A DNA stretch of 22,568 nucleotides from JBOHER01 sp050701115 (GTDB lineage Bacteria > Actinomycetota > Actinomycetes > Mycobacteriales > Pseudonocardiaceae). Below, in pieces: positions 1 through 7,667 of the stretch. The stretch's first letter is position 1; every line of letters starts with the position of its first letter. Location of the stretch: positions 1 through 22,568 of the forward strand of contig JBOHER010000345.1 in NCBI GenBank assembly GCA_050701115.1. The letters run 5' to 3'. The notes under the pieces were generated by a model that saw nothing but the letters and a program-made list of their open reading frames with translations, was not told where the DNA came from and did not search any database. Both the position numbers and the translations under genes were made by a program.

Positions 1-6
1 AGTGGC

Positions 7-42
7 TTGACGTTGAAATACATGTATTCTGGCGCTAGAATA
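7..42 (+). promoter_or_regulatory. Palindromic promoter/operator region of the vapBC pair
   Basis: A TTGACG box (7-12) is followed by a perfect 12-base palindrome AATACATGTATT (17-28). Overlapping it is a second inverted repeat with 6-base arms, TATTCT (25-30) and AGAATA (37-42). The second arm ends 5 bases before the vapB start codon. Ribbon-helix-helix antitoxins usually repress their own operon by binding such palindromes, so this is the expected operator position. The repeats are seen directly. The exact -10 box is uncertain: TATTCT and TAGAAT are both possible, and neither has ideal spacing from TTGACG. Confidence 0.5.
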
Positions 43-47
43 GCGTC

Positions 48-287
48 ATGGCAACGATCCAGGTGAAAGACCTCCCAGAGGAGGTCGCCGAGACATTCCG
101 GCGCCGCGCAGCTGAAGCCGGTCAGTCCCTGCAAGCCTTCATGCGCCAGTACCTCATCGAGGCCGCTCGCCAACGCACAAAGAACGACTACTTGAAGATC
201 ATCGAGCAGAGCCTGGCCCAGAGCACGGCCCCCGGCGCGACCGCTGAGTCAATCGACGAGGCGCTGCGGGAGGCAAGGGGTGAGTGA
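48..287 (+). CDS. vapB: VapB/FitA-type ribbon-helix-helix antitoxin
   Basis: This 79-residue protein starts with a short beta strand and RHH fold (MATIQVKDLPEEVAETF), followed by the helix pattern AEAGQSLQAFMRQYLIEAA that is typical of FitA/VapB antitoxins of PIN toxins. The N-terminal RHH dimer would bind the operator just upstream, and the charged C-terminal tail (about 50-79) would wrap the toxin. Its stop codon lies inside the next gene, with an 8-base overlap, so the two are translationally coupled. The ATG at 48 is only a few bases from the palindromes and has no clear Shine-Dalgarno, so the mRNA may be nearly leaderless. The family call is firm; the cellular target of the pair is unknown. 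Confidence 0.85.
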   Translation: MATIQVKDLPEEVAETFRRRAAEAGQSLQAFMRQYLIEAARQRTKNDYLKIIEQSLAQSTAPGATAESIDEALREARGE

Positions 288-678
288 GTATGTGGTCGAC
301 GCGTCCGCGATGGTCGCGGCCCTGACACGCAAGGACGCTGCGGGCATGGCCATCCGCAAGGTAATCGCCAGCTGCCGTGCCCATGCACCCTACCTGATCG
401 ACGCCGAGGTCGGCCAAGCACTCCGAAGCCTCGAACGCCGCGGCGACGTAACCGAAAACGACGCACTCACCGGGCTGCTCGCGCTGCGCGGGCTAATCGA
501 TGAACGGTACGACCACAGCGAACTGCTCAACCATGCCTGGACCGTCCGGCACACAATCACCTTCTACGACGGGCTGTACGCCGCCCTGGCAACCGTGCTG
601 GGCCTGCCGCTGCTCACCGGCGACATCCGGTTGAGCAAGGCACCTGGGCTGCCGTGCCGGATTGAACTCATTCGCTGA
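280..678 (+). CDS. vapC: VapC-type PIN-domain ribonuclease toxin
   Basis: This 132-residue protein has the PIN-domain layout: Asp7 in YVVDASA, Glu43 in DAEVGQAL, Asp97 in TFYDGLYAALA and Asp115 in LLTGDIRLSK. These acidic residues form the Mg/Mn-binding site of VapC ribonucleases, which usually cleave tRNA or rRNA. The GTG start at 280 lies within the last codons of vapB, which gives the standard antitoxin-first coupled arrangement. All four acidic residues are present and the length is normal for the family, so the toxin looks intact. The RNA target cannot be read from the sequence. It converges with the dioxygenase gene 108 bases downstream. Confidence 0.87.
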   Translation: MSEYVVDASAMVAALTRKDAAGMAIRKVIASCRAHAPYLIDAEVGQALRSLERRGDVTENDALTGLLALRGLIDERYDHSELLNHAWTVRHTITFYDGLYAALATVLGLPLLTGDIRLSKAPGLPCRIELIR

Positions 679-698
679 TTCCCATTGGAATCGACCAT

Positions 699-712
699 CG
701 GCTCCTGAGCCG
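699..712. terminator. Short GC hairpin between convergent genes (weak terminator candidate)
   Basis: CGGCT-CCTG-AGCCG forms a small inverted repeat in the 108-base gap between convergent vapC and hpaD. There is no T-tract on either side, so a role as a bidirectional terminator is only a guess from its position. Confidence 0.2.
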
Positions 713-786
713 GGACGGACAAGACGTTTCCGCGCCCGGCCAGTGTCGCGACGCTCGCGGGTGCTCGCATCATCTGAGCCGAGCGT

Positions 787-1686
787 TCAGGACGAGTCGC
801 CCGGTGTGGAACGCGAAGTAGCTGCGGGGGTTGCCACGCTCTCCGGCAGCGCGAAGTCGACGACCACCTGACCGGTTCCGGTGCTGGGAAAGTACTCACA
901 CAGCTGCTCCCCGTGGCCGGTGTAGCACTCGCCACCGAGAACCCCGAAGAGCATCGCGGTGTCGACCATGGCGGCCTCTCCGGTGCACTTCTCGTTGTAA
1001 TCAGGGAGCATTTCGAGGAACTGCCGTATTTCGCCGTCACGCCAGAGCCGCAGCACCAAGCGGTCCATCTGCCCGTTGAAGTCCTTGCTGATGGTGTTCA
1101 GGTAGCGCTCGGTGTCCTCATTGGTGGGGAACGCGTGCGAGAGCGACCCGCTGGCCAGGAAACCCACCCGTCGATCACTGCGCTGCGCCGCCCGGGTGAT
1201 CGCCTCCCCCACCCGCAGGTTCTCGGCGATGGTCGAGTATTGGTTGCAGCCGATGGGCAGCACCCGCATCTGCGGCTGGTCGCGGTTCATCAGGTGCATC
1301 GGCACCAGAGTCCCGTACTCGAGGCCGAGGTCGGCGATGTCGTGCACCAGCGCTTTCTGGCCGCCCGCCCGGATTTCCCCGGCGATCAGTTCGGCGAGCT
1401 CCGGGTCGCCTGGATAGGAATAGGACAGGTCGCGAATGAAATGTGGCAGTTCGTGGGAGGCATAGGAACCCGAGTGCACGGCCTTCGCGTTCAGGTGGAA
1501 CCCCGAGGAGTTCAGCCAGTGCGTGTCGGCGACGACGAGCGTGTCCACCCCGCGTTCGCGGGCCCGGCGGCCGACTTCGCGGAGCGCGTCCTCGGCGGGA
1601 CGACGTATCCCGTGATGCTTGCCTTCCTGTAGTGAGAGCCAGATGGACGGCACGTGGGTGATCTTGGCGGCGAGCACGATGCCCAT
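787..1686 (-). CDS. hpaD: Homoprotocatechuate (3,4-dihydroxyphenylacetate) 2,3-dioxygenase, LigB superfamily
   Basis: This 299-residue class III extradiol dioxygenase opens 3,4-dihydroxyphenylacetate to 5-carboxymethyl-2-hydroxymuconate semialdehyde using Fe(II). The whole chain follows the enterobacterial HpaD pattern: AAKITHVPS (His11), DTHW (His56), ELPHFIRD, LEYGTLVPM, LASGSLSHAF (His184, likely base), CTGEA (Glu237) and FPSTGTGQV. His11, His56 and Glu237 are the likely iron ligands by family analogy. The last 18 residues after FALP are a Ser/Thr/Pro-rich tail beyond the usual end. The ATG at 1686 overlaps the stop of the upstream dehydrogenase gene (TGATG), so translation is coupled. A related catechol is possible as substrate, but the match to HpaD runs full length. 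Confidence 0.87.
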   Translation of the reverse strand: MGIVLAAKITHVPSIWLSLQEGKHHGIRRPAEDALREVGRRARERGVDTLVVADTHWLNSSGFHLNAKAVHSGSYASHELPHFIRDLSYSYPGDPELAELIAGEIRAGGQKALVHDIADLGLEYGTLVPMHLMNRDQPQMRVLPIGCNQYSTIAENLRVGEAITRAAQRSDRRVGFLASGSLSHAFPTNEDTERYLNTISKDFNGQMDRLVLRLWRDGEIRQFLEMLPDYNEKCTGEAAMVDTAMLFGVLGGECYTGHGEQLCEYFPSTGTGQVVVDFALPESVATPAATSRSTPGDSS

Positions 1687-3233
1687 CAGTTCCGACCTCC
1701 ATCCGCGCCGTGGTCCGCGATGCCGAATCGCGGCACAGGCAGGTGTTCTATGGCGACGTGGACGATATGCGATTCGCAGTAGAAGTCGATGCTGTGCCGA
1801 CCACCCTCGCGACCGATTCCGCTGGCCTTCACCCCGCCGAACGGCGTGCGCAGGTCGCGGACGTTCTGCGAGTTGATCCAGAGCATCCCTGCTTCGACCC
1901 GCTGGGCCATCCGATGGGCACGCCTCAAGTCGTTGGTCCAGATGTAGGCGGCGAGCCCGTAGGAGGTGGCGTTGGCCAGTTCGAGCGCTTCCTCCTCGGT
2001 GTCGAAGGGGGTGATGCACAAGACCGGGCCGAAGATCTCCTCCTGGAAGATCCGATGGGTCGGCTCGACATCGGCGAATACCGTCGCGTTGAGGAAGTTG
2101 CCGTGCGGCAGTTCGGATGGCCGGGTGCCGCCGGCCATCAGCCGCGCGCCCTCCTCCTGGCCGATGCGCACGTAGTCCAGCACACGCTCGTAGTGTTCGT
2201 GGTGAATCAACGCGCCCAGTTCGGTCTCCGGGTCACTGGGCGCACCGACCCGCACGTTGCCCGCCCGCTCGGCGACCCGCGCGACCACCTCGTGGTAGAT
2301 CGATCGCTGCACCAGCAGCCGTGACCCGGCGGTGCAGCGTTCCCCGTTCAGGCTGAAGATTGCGAACACCGCGGAGTCGATCGCGGCGTCGATGTCGGCG
2401 TCGTCGAAGACCACGCAGGGCGATTTGCCGCCGAGCTCCATGGACAGTGCCTTCAGGTGTTCGGCGGCGTTGCGCGCGATGAGCTTGCCGGTGGTGGTTT
2501 CTCCGGTGAATGAGATCAGCGGTACCTCCGGGTGGTCGACCAGCGCGGCGCCCGCTTCCTCTCCGATGCCGTGCACGATGTTGACCACGCCGTCGGGAAC
2601 CCCGGCCGCCGCCATGATCTCGGGCAGCAGGCTGGCCGACAGCGGGGACCACTCTGCGGGCTTGAGCACGACGGTGCAGCCCGATGCCAGGGCCGGGGCC
2701 AGTTTCCAGGTTTCCAGCATGAACGGGGTGTTCCACGGCGTGATCAGACCGGCAACACCGATGGGTTTGCGGATGACGTAGTTGAGCTGGTCCTGTCCGA
2801 CCCGGTAGGCGTCCTCGTTGACGGCCACGATCACGTCGGCGAAGAACCGGAAGTTCTCGGCGGCTCGGCGGGCCTGGCCCCGAGCCTGGGTGATCGGCAG
2901 GCCAGTGTCGAAGGCCTCGAGTCCGGCTAGCCGTTCGCCACGGGCTTCGATCGCGTCGGCGATCCGATAGAGGATCCGGGAGCGGTCCCGAGCCTTCATG
3001 GTCGGCCACGGCCCTTGCTCGAAGGCGCGCTTGGCCGCGGCGACGGCGCGGTCGATGTCCTCGGCCTGGCCCGCCGCGCAGCGGGTGTACTCGGAGCCGG
3101 TAGCCGGGTCGAGGACGCCGAAGCTCGCGCCGCCCGTGCTGGGCACCGTAGTGCCGCCGATGTAGTGCTCGATGAGCGGGGGAATCTCGGCAGGTGTCGC
3201 GGTTTTGTTGGCTTCTGGTGCGGTGACCGTCAT
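1686..3233 (-). CDS. hpaE: 5-carboxymethyl-2-hydroxymuconate semialdehyde dehydrogenase (HpaE-type ALDH)
   Basis: This 515-residue NAD(P)-dependent aldehyde dehydrogenase would oxidise the ring-cleavage semialdehyde made by HpaD to the dicarboxylate. ALDH landmarks are in order: ITPWNTP (Asn168), VLKPAEWSP (Lys191), SFTGETTTGK, SMELGGKSP (Glu266, general base), NGERCTAGSR (Cys300, nucleophile) and EEIFGPVL. HpaE is chosen over other ALDHs because the gene lies directly upstream of hpaD with a TGATG overlap. The ATG at 3233 is chosen because it forms an ATGA overlap with the stop of the aldolase gene, although an open frame extends further upstream into that gene. The N-terminal ~20 residues are Ala/Thr/Pro-rich. 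All catalytic residues are present. Confidence 0.87.
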   Translation of the reverse strand: MTVTAPEANKTATPAEIPPLIEHYIGGTTVPSTGGASFGVLDPATGSEYTRCAAGQAEDIDRAVAAAKRAFEQGPWPTMKARDRSRILYRIADAIEARGERLAGLEAFDTGLPITQARGQARRAAENFRFFADVIVAVNEDAYRVGQDQLNYVIRKPIGVAGLITPWNTPFMLETWKLAPALASGCTVVLKPAEWSPLSASLLPEIMAAAGVPDGVVNIVHGIGEEAGAALVDHPEVPLISFTGETTTGKLIARNAAEHLKALSMELGGKSPCVVFDDADIDAAIDSAVFAIFSLNGERCTAGSRLLVQRSIYHEVVARVAERAGNVRVGAPSDPETELGALIHHEHYERVLDYVRIGQEEGARLMAGGTRPSELPHGNFLNATVFADVEPTHRIFQEEIFGPVLCITPFDTEEEALELANATSYGLAAYIWTNDLRRAHRMAQRVEAGMLWINSQNVRDLRTPFGGVKASGIGREGGRHSIDFYCESHIVHVAIEHLPVPRFGIADHGADGGRN

Positions 3234-4168
3234 GCTGACACGACCTCCAAAGGAGCGGGGACCAGGTCGCGCGCCTGGTCGAGCAGGGTGAGGATTTCGC
3301 GCTGTCCGGTTTCGGTGGGCTGGATCAGCGGTGGGCGGACCGCACCGGACGGCAGTACACCAAGGTGTTCCAGCACCCACTTGACCGGAGCCGGATTGGT
3401 TTCCACGAACAACAAATCGACCAGGGGGTGCAAGCGGTAGTGCAGATCGAGCGCCGCATCGGCATCACCGGAGGTCGCGTACCGGTACATGTCGGCGACC
3501 GCACCTGGGGCCACATTGGACAGTGCGCTGATGAATCCGGCGCCGCCGAGGGAGAGCAGCGGCAGGCAAAGCAGCTCGATTCCCGACCACATCAGGAAAT
3601 CCCGCCCGCACTTGTGCAGCACCCGGGAGAAGTGCTCGAAATCCTTCGTCGTCTCCTTGATTCCGACGATGTTGTCGTGATCGCGGCGCAACCGGTACAC
3701 CGTCTCGGGCGCGATCTCGACTGCGGTGCGCACCGGCACGTTGTAGACCACGATGGGCAGGTCGGGGAACTCCCGCGCGATCCGGGAATACCACTGGTAC
3801 AGCGCTTCCTGGGTGGGTCGCGCGTAGTAGGGCGTCACGACCAGCGCCACGTCGGCGCCGAGGTCACGTGCGGCCGACGTCAGCTCGAGCGTTTCCGCAA
3901 GCTTCAGCGAACCTGTGCCTGGCAGGAATGGAACCGTGTCCGCGGTCTCCTCGGCGACGACCCGCATCGCATCGATGCGTTCGGCCACACTCTGCACGCC
4001 GGGTTCGCCGGTAGATCCGCCGATGGACAGACCGTCTGTTCCGTTGGCAAGCTGCCATCGGCAGAAGCCTCGCAACCCCTCCAGATCCACCTGCTCGTCC
4101 GGGCCGAACGGGGTGACCAGGGCGGTATAGGCGCCACGCAACCTGGCTGGGTCTGAGCGAAATCTCAT
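3230..4168 (-). CDS. DapA/N-acetylneuraminate lyase family aldolase in the hpa operon
   Basis: This 312-residue class I (Schiff-base) aldolase has the DHDPS fold: the GSTGEPG carboxylate-binding loop (51-57), VTPYYARPTQ, Tyr142 in VYNVPVRT and Lys171 in VGIKETT as the imine-forming lysine. Canonical DapA has a glycine in YNVPGRT where this protein has Val146, so it is not an obvious lysine-biosynthesis enzyme. Within a coupled hpa operon it most likely performs a pyruvate-releasing retro-aldol step, in place of the metal-dependent HpaI aldolase that splits 2,4-dihydroxyhept-2-enedioate. That role is inferred from context. The ATG at 4168 has a GGAGG ribosome site and overlaps the stop of the broken upstream reading frame as ATGA. 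Its own stop overlaps the hpaE start as ATGA. Confidence 0.75.
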   Translation of the reverse strand: MRFRSDPARLRGAYTALVTPFGPDEQVDLEGLRGFCRWQLANGTDGLSIGGSTGEPGVQSVAERIDAMRVVAEETADTVPFLPGTGSLKLAETLELTSAARDLGADVALVVTPYYARPTQEALYQWYSRIAREFPDLPIVVYNVPVRTAVEIAPETVYRLRRDHDNIVGIKETTKDFEHFSRVLHKCGRDFLMWSGIELLCLPLLSLGGAGFISALSNVAPGAVADMYRYATSGDADAALDLHYRLHPLVDLLFVETNPAPVKWVLEHLGVLPSGAVRPPLIQPTETGQREILTLLDQARDLVPAPLEVVSA

Positions 4169-4449
4169 GGCGTCGTTCCTCCGGGATCGTCGGTATTGTC
4201 GTGGTTTTCCAGCCATGCCTCGTACTGTCCGCGTCACCCCGCATCCATCGGATACAGGCCGTCCAGGGCGTCGCCCGCGCGAACGCGCTCGGCGAGCACC
4301 CCACCGAAGTAGGACGGATGCTCCGGGACACGGCCACGCTCGCGGGCCCTGCTCAGATAGTTGAGATGGACCGCGATGATCTTGCTGGGCGTGCTGCCGA
4401 GCGGATGCCGCACTGGTACGGCCGGGGTGGCATCGGTTGTGGTCAGCAC
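4165..4449 (-). pseudogene. Collapsed FAH-family gene (HpaG-like N-terminus) joined to a foreign C-terminal remnant
   Basis: A GTG at 4449, 4 bases after the stop of the MBL gene, opens a frame whose first ~47 residues match the N-terminus of fumarylacetoacetate-hydrolase-family isomerases/decarboxylases (PLGSTPSKIIAVHLNYLSRA, then PSYF). The family then normally runs on for some 200 residues with a metal-binding Glu/Asp core. Here it jumps to an unrelated segment (GVLAERVRAGDALDGLYPMD) and stops at 4234-4236. The same frame stays open after that TGA for 22 codons and ends at 4165, in an ATGA overlap with the aldolase start, as the other operon genes do. This points to a large internal deletion, possibly removing parts of two genes, plus a later nonsense codon. 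I cannot identify the tail's family. The product lacks the catalytic domain. Confidence 0.6.
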
Positions 4450-4453
4450 GGCG

Positions 4454-5290
4454 TCAGACCTCCCGCAGATCGGTGCCGACGATGACGCGCCCGCGATACC
4501 GCTTCTTGGCCTCCCGAAGCCAGGTGTCGTCATCGACCGAGCCGTCGGACGGGGTCAGATGCGACAGGACGAGCAGCGGCACTCCCGCCCGCTCGGCCAC
4601 CTCGCCCACCTCGTCGGAACGGGTGTGACTGGCGAGCAGATGCTCCCGGACCCGGGTTCCGTTGTGCTTGGCCAGCAGCCTGTCCAGACCCGGGACGTGC
4701 ATGGTCTCGTGCACGAGCACGTCGGCTCCTCGGGCGAGTGCGATCAGGTTGTCGCAAGGGCGGGTATCGCCGGAGATCACGATGGCGCGATCGGCGGAGT
4801 CGATGCGGAATCCGAAGGCCGGGCTGACCGGTGGGTGATCGACCAGCGTGCCGGTCACCGTGACCAGCTCATCCCGATAGACCACGCCACCGGAGGTGAT
4901 CTCTTCGACCTCCACCAGGTCATCCAGCGGGCGCCGTCCTTCGTCTTCGACCCGCAGGTCGATGTCGTAGCGGTGGGCATCAAAGAGTTGTTTGACCATC
5001 GCGCCGAGCGGGGGCGGGCCGTAGACCCGTACCGGCGGCGTGAGCCCCGACCAGCCCAGCAACATCAGGTTGCCGACGTCGGCGTTGTGGTCGGAATGGT
5101 TGTGGGTGATGAACACGGCGCGAATCGCGGAGAACGGGATCCCCGCTCTCGCCAGTTGGTGGGCCACTCCGTTGCCGCAGTCGAAGACGTAGGCCGCACC
5201 GTCGACGACCACGACCTGCGAAGGCGAGAAACGTTTGCCGTGCGGCGTCGGCCCACCGGCCGTACCGAGAAGGACGAGCTTCGCCGTCAA
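4454..5290 (-). CDS. MBL-fold metallo-hydrolase (RNase Z-like/lactonase-like), first gene of the hpa operon
   Basis: This 278-residue metallo-beta-lactamase-fold protein has the zinc motif HNHSDH (63-68), VFDCGNG, VISGDTRPCDNL and VLVHETMH, followed by SHTRSDEVGEVA and LVLSHLTP. This order is that of the RNase Z-like branch, many members of which hydrolyse small lactones or esters rather than tRNA. The start is TTG at 5290, chosen because GGAGG lies about 5 bases upstream and no better start fits. It is the promoter-proximal gene of a minus-strand operon leading to the aldolase, dehydrogenase and dioxygenase, so a hydrolytic step on a meta-cleavage intermediate or a detoxification role is plausible. 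The substrate cannot be read from the sequence. Confidence 0.75.
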   Translation of the reverse strand: MTAKLVLLGTAGGPTPHGKRFSPSQVVVVDGAAYVFDCGNGVAHQLARAGIPFSAIRAVFITHNHSDHNADVGNLMLLGWSGLTPPVRVYGPPPLGAMVKQLFDAHRYDIDLRVEDEGRRPLDDLVEVEEITSGGVVYRDELVTVTGTLVDHPPVSPAFGFRIDSADRAIVISGDTRPCDNLIALARGADVLVHETMHVPGLDRLLAKHNGTRVREHLLASHTRSDEVGEVAERAGVPLLVLSHLTPSDGSVDDDTWLREAKKRYRGRVIVGTDLREV

Positions 5291-5313
5291 GGGGACCTCC
5301 AGTTGGACAGGTT

Positions 5314-5348
5314 CGCCTCACCGACGAGGCGACGCCGGGGAAACCCGG
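5314..5348. promoter_or_regulatory. Two tandem hairpins in the leader of the hpa operon
   Basis: Two perfect inverted repeats stand side by side: CGCCTC-accgac-GAGGCG (5314-5331) and CCGGG-GAAA-CCCGG (5335-5348). They lie just upstream of the TTG start of the MBL gene, between it and the damaged ATPase gene on the other strand. They could be operator or leader structures for the catabolic operon. No adjacent T-tract is present, so simple intrinsic termination is less likely. Function is not known. Confidence 0.35.
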
Positions 5349-5431
5349 ATACGTCCTCGATTGGAACCCCTCGAGATGGGTCAGGGCAAAGACCAGTTTT
5401 CGAGGCTTCCGATAGAAGTGCTCTATCTCTG

Positions 5432-6538
5432 GTTGTACCCTCGCATGTCTTCGCCAGAGATCGTGAGTGGGATGCGCTCGCGCGGTTCGCCACGTCCGCC
5501 GCAGACGAGTTGCGCTTGGGTGTCGTCAGCGGCCGACGTCGCCAGGGGAAGACCTTCCTCCTGCAGTCGCTCGCGCAGGCCCGAGGCGGGTTCTACTATG
5601 TCGCCGTCGAGTCCACTGCTGCTGATGCCCTGCGTCAGTTCGGCATGGCACTGGCCGACTATCTAGGCACCGGGGGCACGCTTGCCTTCCAAGATTAGGA
5701 TGAGGCGATCGTCTTTCTGCTGGATCGATGCGCCGACCGAGTGATCGTCCTCGATGAGTTCCCCTACCTGATCAAAGCGAACCCGGCCATCGTAGTGCAG
5801 CCCTTCTCCTACCGGACAGCAGCTCGATTCTGGGGGATCTCGGATCCGGTGCTCGCCGCACAAGTCAATGCGATCGTCGGACACCTGCCTATCGCACCCG
5901 CTTCGTGGACAACGAGGCTCCGGAGACGCTGGCGGATTTGGATGACTGGATCATTCGTCGTGTGCTCAGCCTGGACTCACCGCTTTTGCGAGAAGCGCGC
6001 TACCTGCTCTCCAACGAGAGCGATATCCGCGACGAAGGGCTTTACCACGCAGTACTGGGCGCGATCGCGGCTGGACATAATACGCGCGTGGCGGAATCGC
6101 CAACCACATGCAGCGCAAGTCCACGGACATCGCCTATCCGCTCGCTGTGCTCCAGGACTGTCAGCTCATCCGAAGGGAGATCGACCCGGTACTCAAGCGG
6201 TCTCCGAGCTTCCCGGCGAGGTCGCCGCTGGCGTCGCGCAGGGCGGCCGACGAGGGATGAACATCCAGGTCGACGTGATCGTTCTTGGCGTGCCGGACGG
6301 TGGCGCGCCACGTCGGCTGTTGTCCGTTGGGGAGGCCAAGTGGAGGGAGGTCATGAACCTCGGACACATGGCTCGGCTCCAGCAGGCATCCGACCACCTG
6401 CACAGGAAAGGTCTCGACACTCGCGACACCATCTTCGCGTTGTACGGCGGAGCCGGATTCGACGCGGATCTGCGTTCCGCGGCCGCCCGTGACCCCCTGC
6501 TCCTGCTGGTCGATCTGCAGACCCTGTACGGGGACTGA
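5432..6538 (+). pseudogene. Degenerate AAA ATPase with C-terminal DUF234/nuclease-like domain
   Basis: Remnants of one gene can be followed in three frames. The N-terminal piece has FARDREWDAL, the P-loop GRRRQGKT and a run to AFQD, where a TAG at 5696-5698 replaces an expected sense codon. The same frame then gives DEAIVFLLDRC and the Walker B-like VIVLDEFPYLI. After NPAIV about 50 residues of the ATPase core are missing and the chain resumes at YRTAARFWGI. A frameshift near 5882 leads to FVDNEAPETLADLDDWI and EARYLLSNE. Another near 6086 gives GGIANHMQRKSTDIAYPL. The C-terminus returns in the first frame as VDVIVLG and SVGEAKWREVMNLGH, ending LVDLQTLYGD. The family is the archaeal-type ATPase often fused to DUF234, of uncertain role. 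No start codon survives in frame. Confidence 0.82.
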
Positions 6539-6544
6539 GGCTGC

Positions 6545-7423
6545 TCAGCGGCCGCCGAGCAGCACGTCCTGGAATGCGCGGGCGGCAGGCGATAGCGTGC
6601 CCGGCCGTCGAACGAGGTGGATCTGCCGCTCCAGGATCGGATCTACCGAGGCCAGCACGGCGCCTTCGAGCGCGGCAACTCGCGCCAGCGGCCGCGGGAG
6701 AACGGCGCAGCCTGCCCCTGCCACCACCAGGTGCAGGGCCGACTCGCGGTGACCGACCTCCACGACGACCTTGAGCTCGGTCCCGCGCCGCTCGGCTTCG
6801 TTCCCGAGCAGATCGCGGACGAGTGTCCCCGCGAATCCGGTGACAAGGTCCCTGGTGAGCAACTCGTCGATGCTCATCTTCCCGCCGGCCGGGGGTTCGG
6901 TCCCTGGCGGCAGAGTCACGACGAGTTCCTGGCTGCCGATGCGCACGCTGTCCAGATCCTCGAATCGCCGGGTTGACGCATCGGCAAGCCCCAACTCAGC
7001 CGCGCCGGTGCGCACCGCCTCGCGCACTTCTTCGCCCAACTCGGACTGCGCGAGGCGAACCTGGACACCCGGGTAGTCGCGCCGGAATCTGCCGATCACC
7101 TCGGCCAGCGGGTCCAAGGCGAGCGTGGGCAGACTGACCAGATCGAGCCTGCCCGCCATCAGCCCGGCGACCTCGCGTACCGCTGCCCGAGCGGTCTCCA
7201 TGTCGCGCAACGTCCGGCGGGCCGAGTCGATGAGTGCCTCTCCTGCGGCCGTGACGCGCACCCCCCGGGGGAGTCGATGGAAGAGTTCGGCGCCCAGCTC
7301 CCGTTCGAGGACCTTGATGGAGTGGGACAGCGATGGTTGGGCCACATGGAGCGCGTTGGCCGCCGCGGTGAATCCACCGTGATCGACCACGGCGAGGAAG
7401 TATTCGAGCTGGCGGCGTTCCAC
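6545..7423 (-). CDS. LysR-family transcriptional regulator
   Basis: This 292-residue LTTR has an N-terminal winged helix-turn-helix (residues 1-60: LEYFLAVVDHGGFTAAANAL, AQPSLSHSIKVLERELG, LFHRLPRGVRVTAAGE) and a C-terminal two-lobe effector domain beginning at GRLDLVSLPTLALDPL. GTG at 7423 is chosen because LysR proteins normally begin a few residues before the LEYF helix. An open frame continues upstream and no strong Shine-Dalgarno supports any start, so the start is uncertain. The gene is divergent from the ABC importer, the usual arrangement for a LysR activator and its target, so it probably controls uptake of the importer's substrate. It ends 6 bases from the damaged ATPase gene on the opposite strand. 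Confidence 0.85.
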   Translation of the reverse strand: MERRQLEYFLAVVDHGGFTAAANALHVAQPSLSHSIKVLERELGAELFHRLPRGVRVTAAGEALIDSARRTLRDMETARAAVREVAGLMAGRLDLVSLPTLALDPLAEVIGRFRRDYPGVQVRLAQSELGEEVREAVRTGAAELGLADASTRRFEDLDSVRIGSQELVVTLPPGTEPPAGGKMSIDELLTRDLVTGFAGTLVRDLLGNEAERRGTELKVVVEVGHRESALHLVVAGAGCAVLPRPLARVAALEGAVLASVDPILERQIHLVRRPGTLSPAARAFQDVLLGGR

Positions 7424-7576
7424 ACCGAACAAGTACGTCAGTCGAGTCCGGCGCGTCAACCGGGAGCCATAGGCGACGTCTACCGGAGCGCTCGAAAAGT
7501 CGTCTGGGATCACGGCCTTATCGACCGTCGCAGCCCCTTCCCGTGACGTCCGGCACATGTTTTACTGCTCGTATCA

Positions 7577-7604
7577 GGTAACAAGTATTGCGGTCTCGGT
7601 AACA
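7577..7604. promoter_or_regulatory. Direct GGTAACA repeats in the LysR/ABC divergent region
   Basis: GGTAACA occurs at 7577-7583 and again at 7598-7604, exactly 21 bases apart or about two helical turns, in the 244-base gap between lysR and the binding-protein gene. Same-face repeats at this spacing could be regulator half-sites. No clear T-N11-A LysR box was recognised, so the call rests only on repetition and position. Confidence 0.3.
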
Positions 7605-7667
7605 GGGTCACAGCTCGCCGAGCGCTCCCGCAGAGGGTCGGGACAACGACAAACCCTGAGGAGAACG

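Noticed and set aside
4361..5698. A 445-codon open frame on the plus strand across the MBL gene and into the damaged ATPase gene
   Set aside because: Most of it is antisense to the MBL-fold gene, whose motifs are clear. Only the part from about 5432 onward carries real (ATPase) similarity.
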